From Acanthaster planci (taxonomy: Eukaryota > Echinodermata > Asteroidea > Valvatida > Acanthasteridae), in contig NW_019091466.1 of NCBI RefSeq assembly GCF_001949145.1, forward strand, positions 307,517 to 352,551: DNA of 45,035 nt, in the 5' to 3' direction. The stretch's first letter is position 1; each line of letters begins with the position of its first letter. Under the pieces are notes generated by a model, which saw only the letters and a program-made list of their open reading frames with translations, made no database searches and was not told the origin of the DNA. Shown one piece after another: positions 1 through 9,683 of this stretch. The translations under genes were made by a program, and so were the position numbers.

Positions 1-321
1 CGATGCAGCATTTAGGGGGACTACATGTGTTCTATGTCTACTCGAAATTTTGGCTATGCCACAGTAGCAAATTGACTCTTTGAGATATGTACATGATCAG
101 AAAGAGAATTTCATAAGCTTTCAAATGCTACACATTACAAGTGTGGCGATGGTAACCTTCCAAGATGTACAGAAACCGCCACATCAATTTTTCAGCATTT
201 ACCCATATCACATTTTTACTCGGCTATTAGGTAAAACAGCCTCAGCGACTTATTCCTGATTATGATTTACCAGATATTCCCTTTCATCAAATAAATTGCA
301 TTCACATATTCCTTTATTAAA

Positions 322-613
322 ATAGACCTAAAACATAATGATGTAATGCAATGTTTACCGTGATGCATTGTGGGTGAAAGGTGGGGCAGACAGTTCGCAC
401 ACTTGCTAGAGTATCATGTGCATGGATGATTGTCAAAAAGATCCTGAGATTGAGAAAGCCTATATTTTCAAAAAGGGCTCGTGTTGAATGTTGTGTGCCA
501 TTGTGTGATTCGAGCACACTATGAATACCAGAGCTGCATTTTTTTCAGCTTTCCACAAGACCACAAGTTTGCTTGGCTGACTGCCATCTTCTATCCCCAC
601 TTTTGAACATCAT
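322..613 (+). mobile_element. THAP-type DNA transposon remnant
   Basis: It starts with ATAGACCTA and a left end nearly identical to that of the element at 39986, including GCATTGTGGGTGAAAGGTG. About 150 bases in, two frame-shifted pieces of a THAP zinc finger can be read on the + strand: RVECCVPLCDSS at 480-515, and FSFPQDHKFAWLTAIFYPHF then a stop at 544-609. This is the C-x3-C start and the F.FP...K..W core of a THAP domain, as found in P-element-type transposases. The frame is broken between them (a TGA near 519), so it is dead. No right end is visible. Confidence 0.6.
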
Positions 614-1269
614 TACAACTCCTTCTGTGCCCTTCCTCTATGCATGAAGTGACTGCCTTATTCATAATTTGGTATTGTAGTTTAGTCAGTTTAATGGACC
701 GGGACGGTCTGAACTTGAGAGGGGGGCTGTGCAACGAACTGATTCTTTGGCACTCCATTGTTCTGCTCGACTTGGCGCGCCATACGCCTTGTGGTGTGTG
801 CTATTTTTAGAAACTCGTATATAACTGCAGAGCACGTGGAGACGCCGACGTCAGACGAGGCGGAGAGCTGGATGACTACGTTTGATACACTTCAGTTGGG
901 GCAGGCTGAGGCCACATACATGTACGTGTGAGTGTCTAGCCCGTGTTTTAAATGGGTATGCCGATTATTGAAGTGCAGGTCTGTTCTGTTAACAGTTTAG
1001 TTCCTTCGTTACTCTCTATTGTGGTCGAGATTCGCATTTCTTACCAACAATTGCGATTTGACGGTTTAGTGTTGGAATGTCAGTCAAAGACTCTAAGTAT
1101 AAGAATGTCTTTAGGATTCCCTGACTATTATTATTTCCTGAAGCGTGCCACATCTGTTAGTTTAAGCATGGAGAAATTTCTCCATGGTTTAAGTTGTGCT
1201 TGGAGATAATGTGATTACAGAGAATGTTTTGTTGACATTTTGTCCTCTTTGGAATCCCGTTCCCCTAGG
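614..1269. other. intergenic; weak promoter-like patch
   Basis: Mostly featureless. At 800-870 a CpG-richer patch combines GTATATAAC, GCACGTGG and GACGTCAG, resembling a TATA box, E-box and CRE-like site. No open frame after it is convincing. Confidence 0.2.
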
Positions 1270-1610
1270 AATCCAATCCCCGTAGGAGCCCCCTCCCCTT
1301 GAACCCCTATCCAACTCACTACTCCGTAAATCCTGAGGACTGACAACTGCCTCACTTGTCTAGAGGGTTGAGCTTTACAGAGGATCGATATCTGCCTTCA
1401 GGAAAACCAAGGAGGGTCGTCTTAGGAATTCCCTTCCCTTATGTCATTCCCTTCCCTTACGGATGCCAATCCCCTTAGGAATCCCCTTTCCAACTCATTA
1501 CTCCTTAAATCCTGACAACTGCCTTACTGGTTTGGAGGGTCGAGCCCGAGGGAGGATCGATATCTGCCTGCAGGAGAACCCGCCAACGAGGGTCGTCTTA
1601 GGAATCCCCA
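1270..1610. repeat. direct duplication of a ~150-165 bp pyrimidine-rich unit
   Basis: Two diverged copies, about 1270-1435 and 1466-1610. Both contain CCAACTCA.TACTCC.TAAATCCTGA, GACAACTGCCT, AGGATCGATATCTGCCT and GAGGGTCGTCTTAGGAAT. The surrounding sequence is a run of TTCCCTTAGGAATCCCC-like words. Confidence 0.75.
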
Positions 1611-1840
1611 TTCCTTAAGGAACCTCCTTCCCTTGAGTAACCCACTTTTCCTTTCGGAACTCCTTTCACTAACCCCTGGTTAACCAAGTCTAATTAAAAG
1701 GGAATATAAGAGATTTACTCAGAAGAGTTAGTGTGCCATTGCCTGTTCTTTATGTAGTAGTTGTCAGTCCATGTCCGTCCTGGCCGTTGTCCGTCCGAAA
1801 CAGTCTCCAAACGAATTACCTCTCTATAGACCTTTTCAGC

Positions 1841-1942
1841 CACGTGACTACATGTAAACAATACCACCACGTGCAGACCTTCTTGGCCACGGTGATCGTA
1901 TATATTCCTACGGGCAGCTTCAACCACGTGCAAGCGCACGTG
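1841..1942. promoter_or_regulatory. cluster of four CACGTG sites
   Basis: CACGTG occurs four times within about 100 bases (near 1841, 1868, 1925 and 1937), with GTATATAT near 1899. CACGTG is the bHLH (Myc/USF/HIF-like) E-box. No adjoining gene is recognised, so function is unknown. Confidence 0.3.
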
Positions 1943-2182
1943 CGAACGCTGCATGCTTGACTAGTTTATCTTGAATATGTAGATTGCCATCACAACACCA
2001 TGCATTCATTACCATCACAACACAGCCTGAATCATCAAAGCAACCGACTCTTTTCAGAGCCAACACACTTTCAAAAGAGATATATAATTCAGTCCTGTCT
2101 GATAAATGGTTATTAAATGAAATAAAAATAAATAACTGAAATAAATAAATTGAAGAAATGCCCCAAGAAAAGAAAAAGAAAA

Positions 2183-2370
2183 AATAAATTACCCCAGTAA
2201 CAACTTGAAAAGTAAACAAAAATTAATAAATCCCCCAATAAATTACTGCAGTAAAAACTTGATAAGTAAAAAATAGAATAAATTAACCCCCAAAAATAAG
2301 TTGCCGCAATAAAAACTTGAGGAGTAATAAAGAAAAAAATCCTCCCAAAATAAATTGCCGCAGTAAAATT
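2183..2370. repeat. ~55 bp A-rich minisatellite, 3.4 units
   Basis: Units begin at 2183, 2237, 2295 and 2349 (54, 58 and 54 bp, the last partial). Each reads AATAAATT(A/G)C..CAGTAA then AACTTGA.AAGTAA and an A-rich stretch ending in CCCCCAA or CTCCCAA. Confidence 0.8.
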
Positions 2371-2795
2371 ATAGTTTAATTATACTGCAGTTTTCCTATA
2401 CTTTGCCCTCATTTGATAACCTTTTTTGTACAACTTGTATACAATCATCAGTCAGTGAGTCCGACTTCACTGATAAACCAATCCGCCCCCCCCCGTCGGT
2501 AATGTGTAGTTATTCATAATTGCTTACGAACGAGATGACCTTGCATAATACTGAATTTCCACCAATCAAAGTAGTCAGACTTGTAGACCTGTTCATTATA
2601 ATGCAGGTTTGAACGACGTAAAAATAAGTCCAGGAATGTGATCGGCTGCTACCGCTGTTGGATGGCTGCAAACTGTTGGCATATTCATCAAGCCATGCAA
2701 GCCGGGTTCTCTGAACTGAACTCACAGTAATAAGTGGACACGAGGCCGAGGAGCACGGAGGGCGATCTCGGTACACTATGGTATGGTACACCATA

Positions 2796-4276
2796 TAAAC
2801 GTCGCCCCTTCCGTCGCCCGTCACGTTGTGCTGTCGTGCGTCGCGTCGTGCGTTGTGTCATGCATCGCGTCGCCAGAAGCACGACGTGACGCACGAGACG
2901 ACGCGACGCATCGTGTGCTGTCGCCCTTAGCTTCATGGTATTTATAGAAGGCACCTTTACTGTTTTCTTTCATTTCCGTCCACCTTTCTTGCATAGTACA
3001 TGCAATTCTCTCTTTGATGCTGATTTTTAATTGTTTTTATCTCACCGATTCATTAATTGGGATTAATTTCTGTCATATTTCATTGAAAAAATGATAAAAG
3101 AGCAAAAGAAAATCCGAATATGTAGGAACTGCTTTCTCAAAATAAGTGGAAACCGCAAGCTCAGAATTCGTCACTCCTTAATTTCCCAGCAATGATTTCT
3201 TTTGTTTTCTCTCATTTCCGTCCAAAATACATCTCCTGAGCCGCAGGCGTTGATTTTTTTTGGGGGGGGGGAAATGTTTCCTCCATTCATTAAATTGAAT
3301 TAATTTTTGCCATATTTTATCCAAAAAAATGAAAACGAGCAAAAAGAAAATCTGCGTATGTAGGTACTCTCACATAATAAGTGTAAACCCAAAATTCGTC
3401 GCTTTTTAATTTACCCGGGTCATCCTTGTTCGAATGTCCGTCCAATTTCTTGTTAAGACCGTCGTGAAGTTCCCATTTGTGGTAGATTTGTAACCTTATA
3501 AATATTTCTTTTTGGTCCATGCCAGCAGTTTCCAAGTGGTTCTCCAACTCCTCCAATTTGTCTACAATTGTATGACCGCAAGTGTGACCACGGACTTAGG
3601 TAGTTTCCACCCAACCTGCATTATATTATTACCCTCAGAGTATTCAGTCTTCAGTCTTCCTTTATAGTCTTCCTCGTTAACTTCATCAGCACCACGGCAC
3701 GCTTTCACCGGCGTGTTTCTTAATAAAACACTGTAGATCCTACTACCATTGTGACGGTATCTTTTCTTCCTCTCTGTTTGGCCTCGCGCTTAATTTCTCA
3801 TCCGATCTGCATGTTACATTTTTGCTAGCACGTTATAATGATTGATGTCTTGTATCTTGGAATGGATTTACAATAATTATTAGAAAAATCTTAATTAGAT
3901 CAGGAAAAGCTATAACATTGTTGTGACTGACGTTAATGTTATACATTTCCTGAAGACAATGCTGATTAGTCGCGAAGCTCTTTCTGATTACATTTGATTT
4001 CACTCTTAATGAAAACACAAAGTTAGAAAGAATCCACGAAAAAGAACAACAGAATCAAGGCCTAGACTGTGCAAGCACAGGCCAGGGGAAAAAATGAAAG
4101 AAAACAGTAAAGGCGCCCTCTATAAACACCATGACGCAAAGGGCGACAGTACACGACGCGTCGCGTCGTGCGTCGTGTCGTGCGTCGTGTCGTGCTTCAG
4201 GCGACGCGATGCACGACAAGACGTACTACGACTACGCTAAGCACGACGCGACGGGTGACGGAAGGGGCGACGTTTA
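2796..4276. mobile_element. 1.48 kb fold-back element with CpG-rich inverted arms
   Basis: The left arm 2796-2975 and right arm 4092-4276 are reverse complements over about 180 bp with scattered differences. Outer ends are TAAACGTCGCCCC; inner ends are CCTTTACTGTTTTCTTTCATTT. Arms are built largely from CGTCGTGC/CGACGCG words in an otherwise AT-rich region. The 1.1 kb interior has no usable frame but contains its own direct duplication. No target-site duplication was found. This looks like a non-autonomous fold-back DNA transposon; superfamily unknown. Confidence 0.65.
2961..3416. repeat. direct duplication inside the fold-back element
   Basis: Copies at about 2961-3187 and 3203-3416. Both start TGTTTTCT.TCATTTCCGTCCA, share AAAAGAAAATC.G.(A/G)TATGTAGG, and end ATTCGTC.CT...TAATTT.CC. 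The first copy overlaps the inner end of the left inverted arm. Confidence 0.75.
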
Positions 4277-4310
4277 GGCAGAATGAATGTAACAAGGAAA
4301 AGGACCTCAG

Positions 4311-4440
4311 GCAGCACGATGCGACGGCACGACGCGACGCGTCGTGTGTGTACAAACGAAATGGCAAGAAGGTGACGGTTCGACCCGACGGCACGACGCC
4401 AGGGAGCCGTCGTGCCGTCGCGTCGACTGGTTGTGTCACC
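4311..4440. repeat. CpG-rich CGACG tract with 13-bp hairpin
   Basis: Just outside the fold-back element lies a second CGACGGCACGACG-rich tract. A perfect 13-bp inverted repeat, CGACGGCACGACG, at 4386-4398 pairs with 4408-4420 around a 9-base loop. It is made of the same words as the element's arms, so it may be a third arm or a rearranged copy. Confidence 0.6.
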
Positions 4441-5311
4441 AGTGGAGGGAGGTAAGAGAGAGGGAAAAATGTTTGTCGTAAATAGTACACCATAGGTTTG
4501 GAACTGGTAAATGGCAGAATTGGGACACAACAAAAAGCAAAAGGCGACGGACGACGGGCGACGGCAGATATGGAATTATATAGCATCCGGAGCATAAACG
4601 TAGACGTCACCGGAGATTTCCACTTGAGTCAAGTCTACAATCCAGGTGGTCGCCTGAATCAGTGTCTAAAGATGAGAGTCGGGAAAATGGTACATATTGA
4701 GCACCATATGCTTGTGGGGCGTGTACTTTCTTGTGTACGACGAGCGTGACGTGTTGCACCAGGTTTAGTACACTATTGTTACAGAAAACAGTACTTTTAC
4801 AAGTTCATGCATGTCGTAGCCGGCCCCCATGTACTGTCGGTCGTATACCGTCATAGCAAGGAGCTTCGTAATAACGGCTGGCGAACGAACTCGAATCCGT
4901 CTGCGGTAGGCCAAATCTGGGAAATGCTTAATTTCCCTGTCCTGAAGAGTAAAATTTGGGTTGGTCATATTACTAGGCCTAAAAATTGTTTTGATTGTAG
5001 CATATAACTGACAAGTGACATTATCATGATTGTTAGTGACAGGCCTAACAATTGTTACATTGTCATTTTAAATTTAATGTCAGTAGGCCTATTTAACATA
5101 CAAAAAAATTGGTTGCCAGCAAGGCCAGTGTGAGGCAAATAAGGCTGAGTCTTGGATCGGGTTTTGAGACCGGACTTAAGCGTGCCAAGCCCTAGGCCTA
5201 GAGTAGCAAATAGTCTTCATGGTCAGCTGGTGGCTGAGCGCAGACAACTGGACCGTTGACACAATACAATTAACCGATTGGACATGTTGGGCAATGTAGA
5301 TGATAGGCCTA
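4441..5311. other. intergenic, no gene seen
   Basis: No coding sequence recognised. It contains further GGCGACGG words near 4548-4565 and several AGGCCTA words at 4974-5310. Confidence 0.4.
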
Positions 5312-5490
5312 GGCCTAAGTCTTATCGTAAATACTGCATGAGTGATTTTGCACAATGGTAGAAAGGTATTATGGGAAGGAAAAAGGAGCACATATTGCCC
5401 CTTGGTTCCTTTCCACAATGCCTTTCTACCATTGTGCAAAATCACCAAGGCCTGTGCAGTATTTTTTCTATTTATGATAAGGCTTATGGA
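5312..5490. repeat. long near-perfect hairpin
   Basis: A perfect 25-bp inverted repeat: 5342-5366 (GTGATTTTGCACAATGGTAG then AAAGG) pairs with 5421-5445. Pairing continues inward to about 5384/5403 with mismatches, leaving a ~18-base loop, and outward through AATACTGCA/TGCAGTATT to about 5312 and 5490 with small bulges. It is either a short fold-back MITE or, if transcribed, a hairpin RNA. Confidence 0.75.
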
Positions 5491-6128
5491 GTCTTTGACA
5501 ATTTGACTGGCGTTGTTGGATCAGATGGAAAGACCAGTCAGACAAGTTGACTTTGGTGTTTGAGAATGGATTAGGTACTCCAAGAACAAATGTGAGCAAC
5601 ACTCCTTCATATCCTAGTGATTTAGATAACAGGTCCTGATTTTATTGGTTTGTAACTCTATGGTGGGATTTTGAATGTGTCCATTTATTTTGCCTAAAAC
5701 TGCACTTTGTCAATCAAATTTACCCCCAGAAACCACTTAAACTAAATATGGGCTTTAATATCTCTTAAACGTGCATTATTGATGGGTTTTAGATGGTGTA
5801 ACCGTGGTAACAGCCTGAACAGAGTAATTGCAGAATACCGTGTCACTGGTTACATGCAATTACTGGTTACATGGGTACCGAGGTGAACATCCCTTGAGAA
5901 GAGTAACATTTACAGTTTGACCTGTACTTGGCTATGAGGTTGATCATGCAGGGTGGTGGGGTATTGTGCAATTCAGCTCCGTTTAACCAGCTATTTTTTT
6001 GTGAAGTCTAGACTTTTTACTTGCAATCCTGCCTCACTTCACCAACAATCTACACGTTGTGTATCTGAGCTGCATACTGTGGCGCATGTCCGTTAACACC
6101 ATAAGAGCTAGATATAAAACCTAGAGCG
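5491..6128. other. intergenic, no gene seen
   Basis: AT-rich sequence without a convincing frame, repeat or RNA gene. Confidence 0.4.
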
Positions 6129-7270
6129 CTAACTTCTCATTCTCTGCGCGTAGAGAATTTGACGCCTAGGTAAAGCATTCCATGCATGAGCTTCTCGAAA
6201 TTTTGAAGTTTTCCTACTGAATTCAGTTCTTGCTCGCGGAAGGTCAGTATTACCCATGGCACAATTTCTAGTTTTGTAAGAATGAAATTCACAAACCTGA
6301 GTAAAAATATCACACAAATAATCAAGGATAACCCCCACTATACACTTAAACACCATATATTTCATGTGAAAATCTCATCTGTCTGACAAAGTGACCCAGC
6401 TCAGTGAATTCAGTACGATTGATGATGATGTCATGGTAGAGGCATAAAGAGCAATCCTCCCAATTCTATTCAAAAGCACTTCTGAATATTGTAAATTTGA
6501 CTTGCAGGTGTTACTCCAAGCTAAAGCACAGTAATCAAACTGGAGAAAAATGAATGTGTTTGCTATGAAATTGAGCGAGTCAAAAGGAGCCTGTTGAGAA
6601 TGCCAATACGCTTGTTAACTTCAGAGATAATATGATCAATGTGATTGGTCCATTTTAAATTACAATCAATGTACTGTATACTGTCAGATACCTTACTTGT
6701 GAAACCTGCTCAAGACGAACATTATTGACATATTATGTTGTCCATTTCTGGGCTTAGCCAACCAGTATACAATTGGTTAACTTGCTGGCATTCTAAGTCT
6801 GTTATTACAGAGCCACTGAGAAGTACTTTTCACATCTCGATTGAGATACTGGTCAATGTCAATAATTTTCCCAGCATAAAAAAGGGCAGTGTCATCAGTG
6901 TATAGAACACATTTCAAATAATTAATGACTGATGATTAACCCTAACAGTCCTCAGTTCTCCAACAGGTGAAGGATTGAGGCTGTTAGGGTTCATGAAAAT
7001 CGTAAAATGTAAAGGCCCAAAATTGTCCCTTATGGTACTCCAAAATGAACTGGCTCCGAAATTTCAGATAAAATACCACCAGCTGTTGTACAATACTTTC
7101 TGTCTGATAAGTAAGATCAGAACCAATCAAGCTCCAGACCACGTATGTAATATTTCTCTAATTTCTGCAATAAAATAGTGTGATTAACAGTGTCAAAAGC
7201 TTTGTGTAAATCAAGAAAAACTGCTCCAAAGAATTGTCCGGCATCTACTTGTTCATGTAAAAAGTCAGAA
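6129..7270 (-). pseudogene. LINE-type reverse transcriptase fragment, inactivated
   Basis: Reading the - strand from 7270 down gives the ordered landmarks of a CR1/L2/jockey-like non-LTR retrotransposon: FLDLHKAFDTVNHTILL near 7213-7170, a (S)GVPQG-like GVP-stop-GTILG near 7045-7010, YTDDTALFYAGK near 6905-6870 (YADD box with Thr for Ala), WLCNNRL near 6805, FDYCALAWSNTCKSN near 6545-6500, and the C-terminal KYMVFKCIVGVILDYLCDIF, YKTRNC, PRARTEFS and HAWNALP at 6360-6165. Several stops and frameshifts interrupt it, and a small hairpin sits between the GVP and YTDD blocks. It is 5'-truncated, as is usual for LINEs. Confidence 0.85.
6938..6991. repeat. small hairpin inside the LINE remnant
   Basis: AACCCTAACAG at 6938-6948 and its exact complement CTGTTAGGGTT at 6981-6991, with a 32-base spacer. 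It falls between reverse-transcriptase motifs where no insertion is expected. Confidence 0.55.
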
Positions 7271-7334
7271 ACGTCAATTAAGGTTGTGCATATAAAAAGT
7301 CAGAAATGTCAATTTAAGGCTGTGTGTGTCACAA
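7258..7334. repeat. ~36 bp tandem duplication at the LINE edge
   Basis: AAAAAGTCAGAAA.GTCAATT followed by AAGG(T/C)TGTG occurs twice in a row. It is a local duplication within the upstream part of the reverse transcriptase remnant. Confidence 0.6.
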
Positions 7335-9231
7335 AGATTTGTGAATACAGGGCTGCTTGGTTTGAACTTTTTCCTGAACTAGATTTTTTTCCGACCATCT
7401 CCATTCATTTTGTGTTTCTTTGGTCTCATAAAGAGTGTTTTTTACATCACAGCTGCATAGCCATCTACCGGGTACTCGATTTGGACTTCTTCCCGAAGTC
7501 ACTCCCATCCAATGTGACATCGTAGCCAGTGATTCTAGGGGGTGGCTCTGTATTCTATATTTACTCTGAATAATGTATTCTACATGCAAACGGTAAATGC
7601 AACGCTCAAGCACAACATACGTAAATCTCTTGAATAAGATGCACACGTACAGAGCAATGGCACATGTTTGCGTATCAGATTTGTTTACGTATCATTTTAG
7701 AGTACAGACACAGATATGCAAATAGCCGTACAAAAGCTGTGCAAAATTGCATAAACATAGATGTGCCCTGCAGGCATCACTTTGTACGTGAGTCACGTGA
7801 GTCAGCGTTCTACTTCTTTATATAGATCTATGGTTGACATGGAAGACTGGTTTCTGTCCCTTGCCAGTCCTTCGAATGTATGATAGGGATGGTGACCAGT
7901 CCAATGACATGCGATGCATTCACATCGTTGGCAACCTCGACTCTTTGGGCTGTGTGCGCGCGTTCCTTCACTGGGAACCAACATGGCATGGCGTGATCAT
8001 GTTAAAGAGGTTGTGTTATTGGAGTGGTCGCCAGTCTTGCATATTATTCAGAGGACTAGGACGGGAACAAGTCTTTTGTGTCAATGGACATGTACCACAG
8101 TATGCAGCTCAGATGTTTGGATCATTGATGAAGAGTACGCTTGGGTGGCTCCACTGTTTACGAAACCGGTTCCGGTTCTGCATAAATACCTGGTTCCGAG
8201 TCATACCCAGTTCCGGATAATTCAAAGAAAAACCTAACAAAGTTAAGGTCAAGGTTTTTTTATGTCTGCCAACATTGTGTCCTTGTAAAATCATTGAATT
8301 TGGCAATAAAATGTGTTTGTGTGTGTCTAATTGCATGAACTTCTTGAAACTTATCTGACTCATGGAGGAAAAAGAGCTCATGTCTGACTTTAGAATTTAA
8401 AATTTGCGCCTGCTCTCGGTCATCGGTCTTGAACTGCTAAGGCAGAGCCGTGAAGTACATGTACACTATTTACACGTTCAGTACATGTACTGTGCACGTG
8501 CGTTCTGTACATTGTACACCGTACACCTACATGTATCATGTACAGATCGATAGTGGTCTTGCCTGCTGGCGCCATTATGCAGCCAGTGCAGCCACATAGC
8601 CCTCAACCGCAGAGGCAGATAAACAATGCTTGTCTGTCAAATCTCTTCAGAGGACGTCCTTCGGAGGTTTCCTTGCTTAAATTTGGTACCGGAACCGAGC
8701 CTTTAGTGAGGCTTTGGTTTCAACTCTCTACTGCGGGTACCCACTGGGAATCAGTAACCACTCGGAACCGACTCCTCTATGGGTACCCGGTTCTGAAAAA
8801 TATTGATACATGGTGCTGGTTCCTGATGTTGGAACTGGGTACCTGCCGGAACTGCCCAAGCTTAATGAAGAGAGGCAGAATCATAAGTATGATGCCTGGA
8901 TTTTGTCAAAAACCTTTATCAAAGCTTTGGTTGACAAAGTGCAGTTTTAGGAGAAATGAACAGCACATTCAAAATCTCATAGCGTTACATACCAATAAAA
9001 AGACCAGCTAGTAACATGGAATGTACATGTAGCTCACAGTTCTGAGAGTATGAATAGATTAACCCCAGTCTGGGGCCAGTCTACTGGACTACCGTGGTAT
9101 CTTCAGCCCTACATACCAATCACTCAAAACCACCAGAAACCTCTTACTTTGCAAAAAAAAAGCCCCATTGCGAATGAGCCCCGTATTTTTCATAGGCCTC
9201 ACTCTCCCAAGCTGATCATTTATTCACCATC
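7335..9231. other. intergenic, no gene recognised
   Basis: Open frames here (for example 7834-8220 and 8538-9011) have no recognisable domain. Short GGTTCCGG, GGTACC and CGGAACC words cluster at 8165-8215 and 8685-8860. The TACATGTA-type words are dense at 8455-8540. Confidence 0.4.
7789..7824 (+). promoter_or_regulatory. composite AP-1/E-box site with TATA
   Basis: TGAGTCACGTGAGTCA at 7789-7804 holds two TGAGTCA (AP-1/Maf half-site) motifs overlapping one CACGTG. TATATA follows at 7819-7824. The arrangement is promoter-like, but no downstream gene is recognised. Confidence 0.3.
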
Positions 9232-9683
9232 TGTGACCCGCTCTGCAAAAACGGGTATTAAGTCGCGCAATGCCAAAACATTACCTGTTCTGTTTGAAGA
9301 GGTCAAAGGTTCTTCAAAAACGTGATTTTGTATTTTTTCCTTTAACAGCTTCTGTAATGTTTAAACATGTGTTTTTAGACTTTGTGTCTAGAAACGTGGA
9401 TACTAATGAATAAAGCTGAAAAATTGAACATTGATTAAGAAATCCTATATACCGATGGCATTATCTTTCCAAGGGCTACACTTTATGAGCTTTATCTCAA
9501 AAAGTGCTTTTATTGAATCTGAAAATGTGGATATACAAATGTCTATAAATAGCCAGAACGCAGCACACTACAGGGGTTATTCATATATCAAATTGTAGCT
9601 TTTGATGTACAGAATCAAGTCATGTCAAAAACTCATAACCAGAATCTGGTGACTTATTACCCATTTTTCCAGAGCTGGTCACA
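9232..9683. mobile_element. 452 bp non-autonomous TIR element
   Basis: The left end, TGTGACCCGCTCTGCAAAAA followed by CGGGTATTAAGTC, is matched in reverse complement by the right end (9648-9683), with about six differences over 36 bp. The interior is AT-rich and non-coding. No clear target duplication, so the superfamily is open. Confidence 0.7.

Noticed and set aside
4197-4610. A 137-codon - strand frame rich in Arg, Ser and Val
   Set aside because: It is a translation of the CGACG/CGTCG repeat tract; low stop density follows from base composition.
7834-8237. Two overlapping + strand frames of about 110-130 codons
   Set aside because: Different frames look equally plausible and neither shows a known motif; probably decayed repeat DNA.
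8538-9011. A 157-codon + strand frame
   Set aside because: No recognisable domain, no splice context, overlaps the GGTACC/CGGAACC word cluster.
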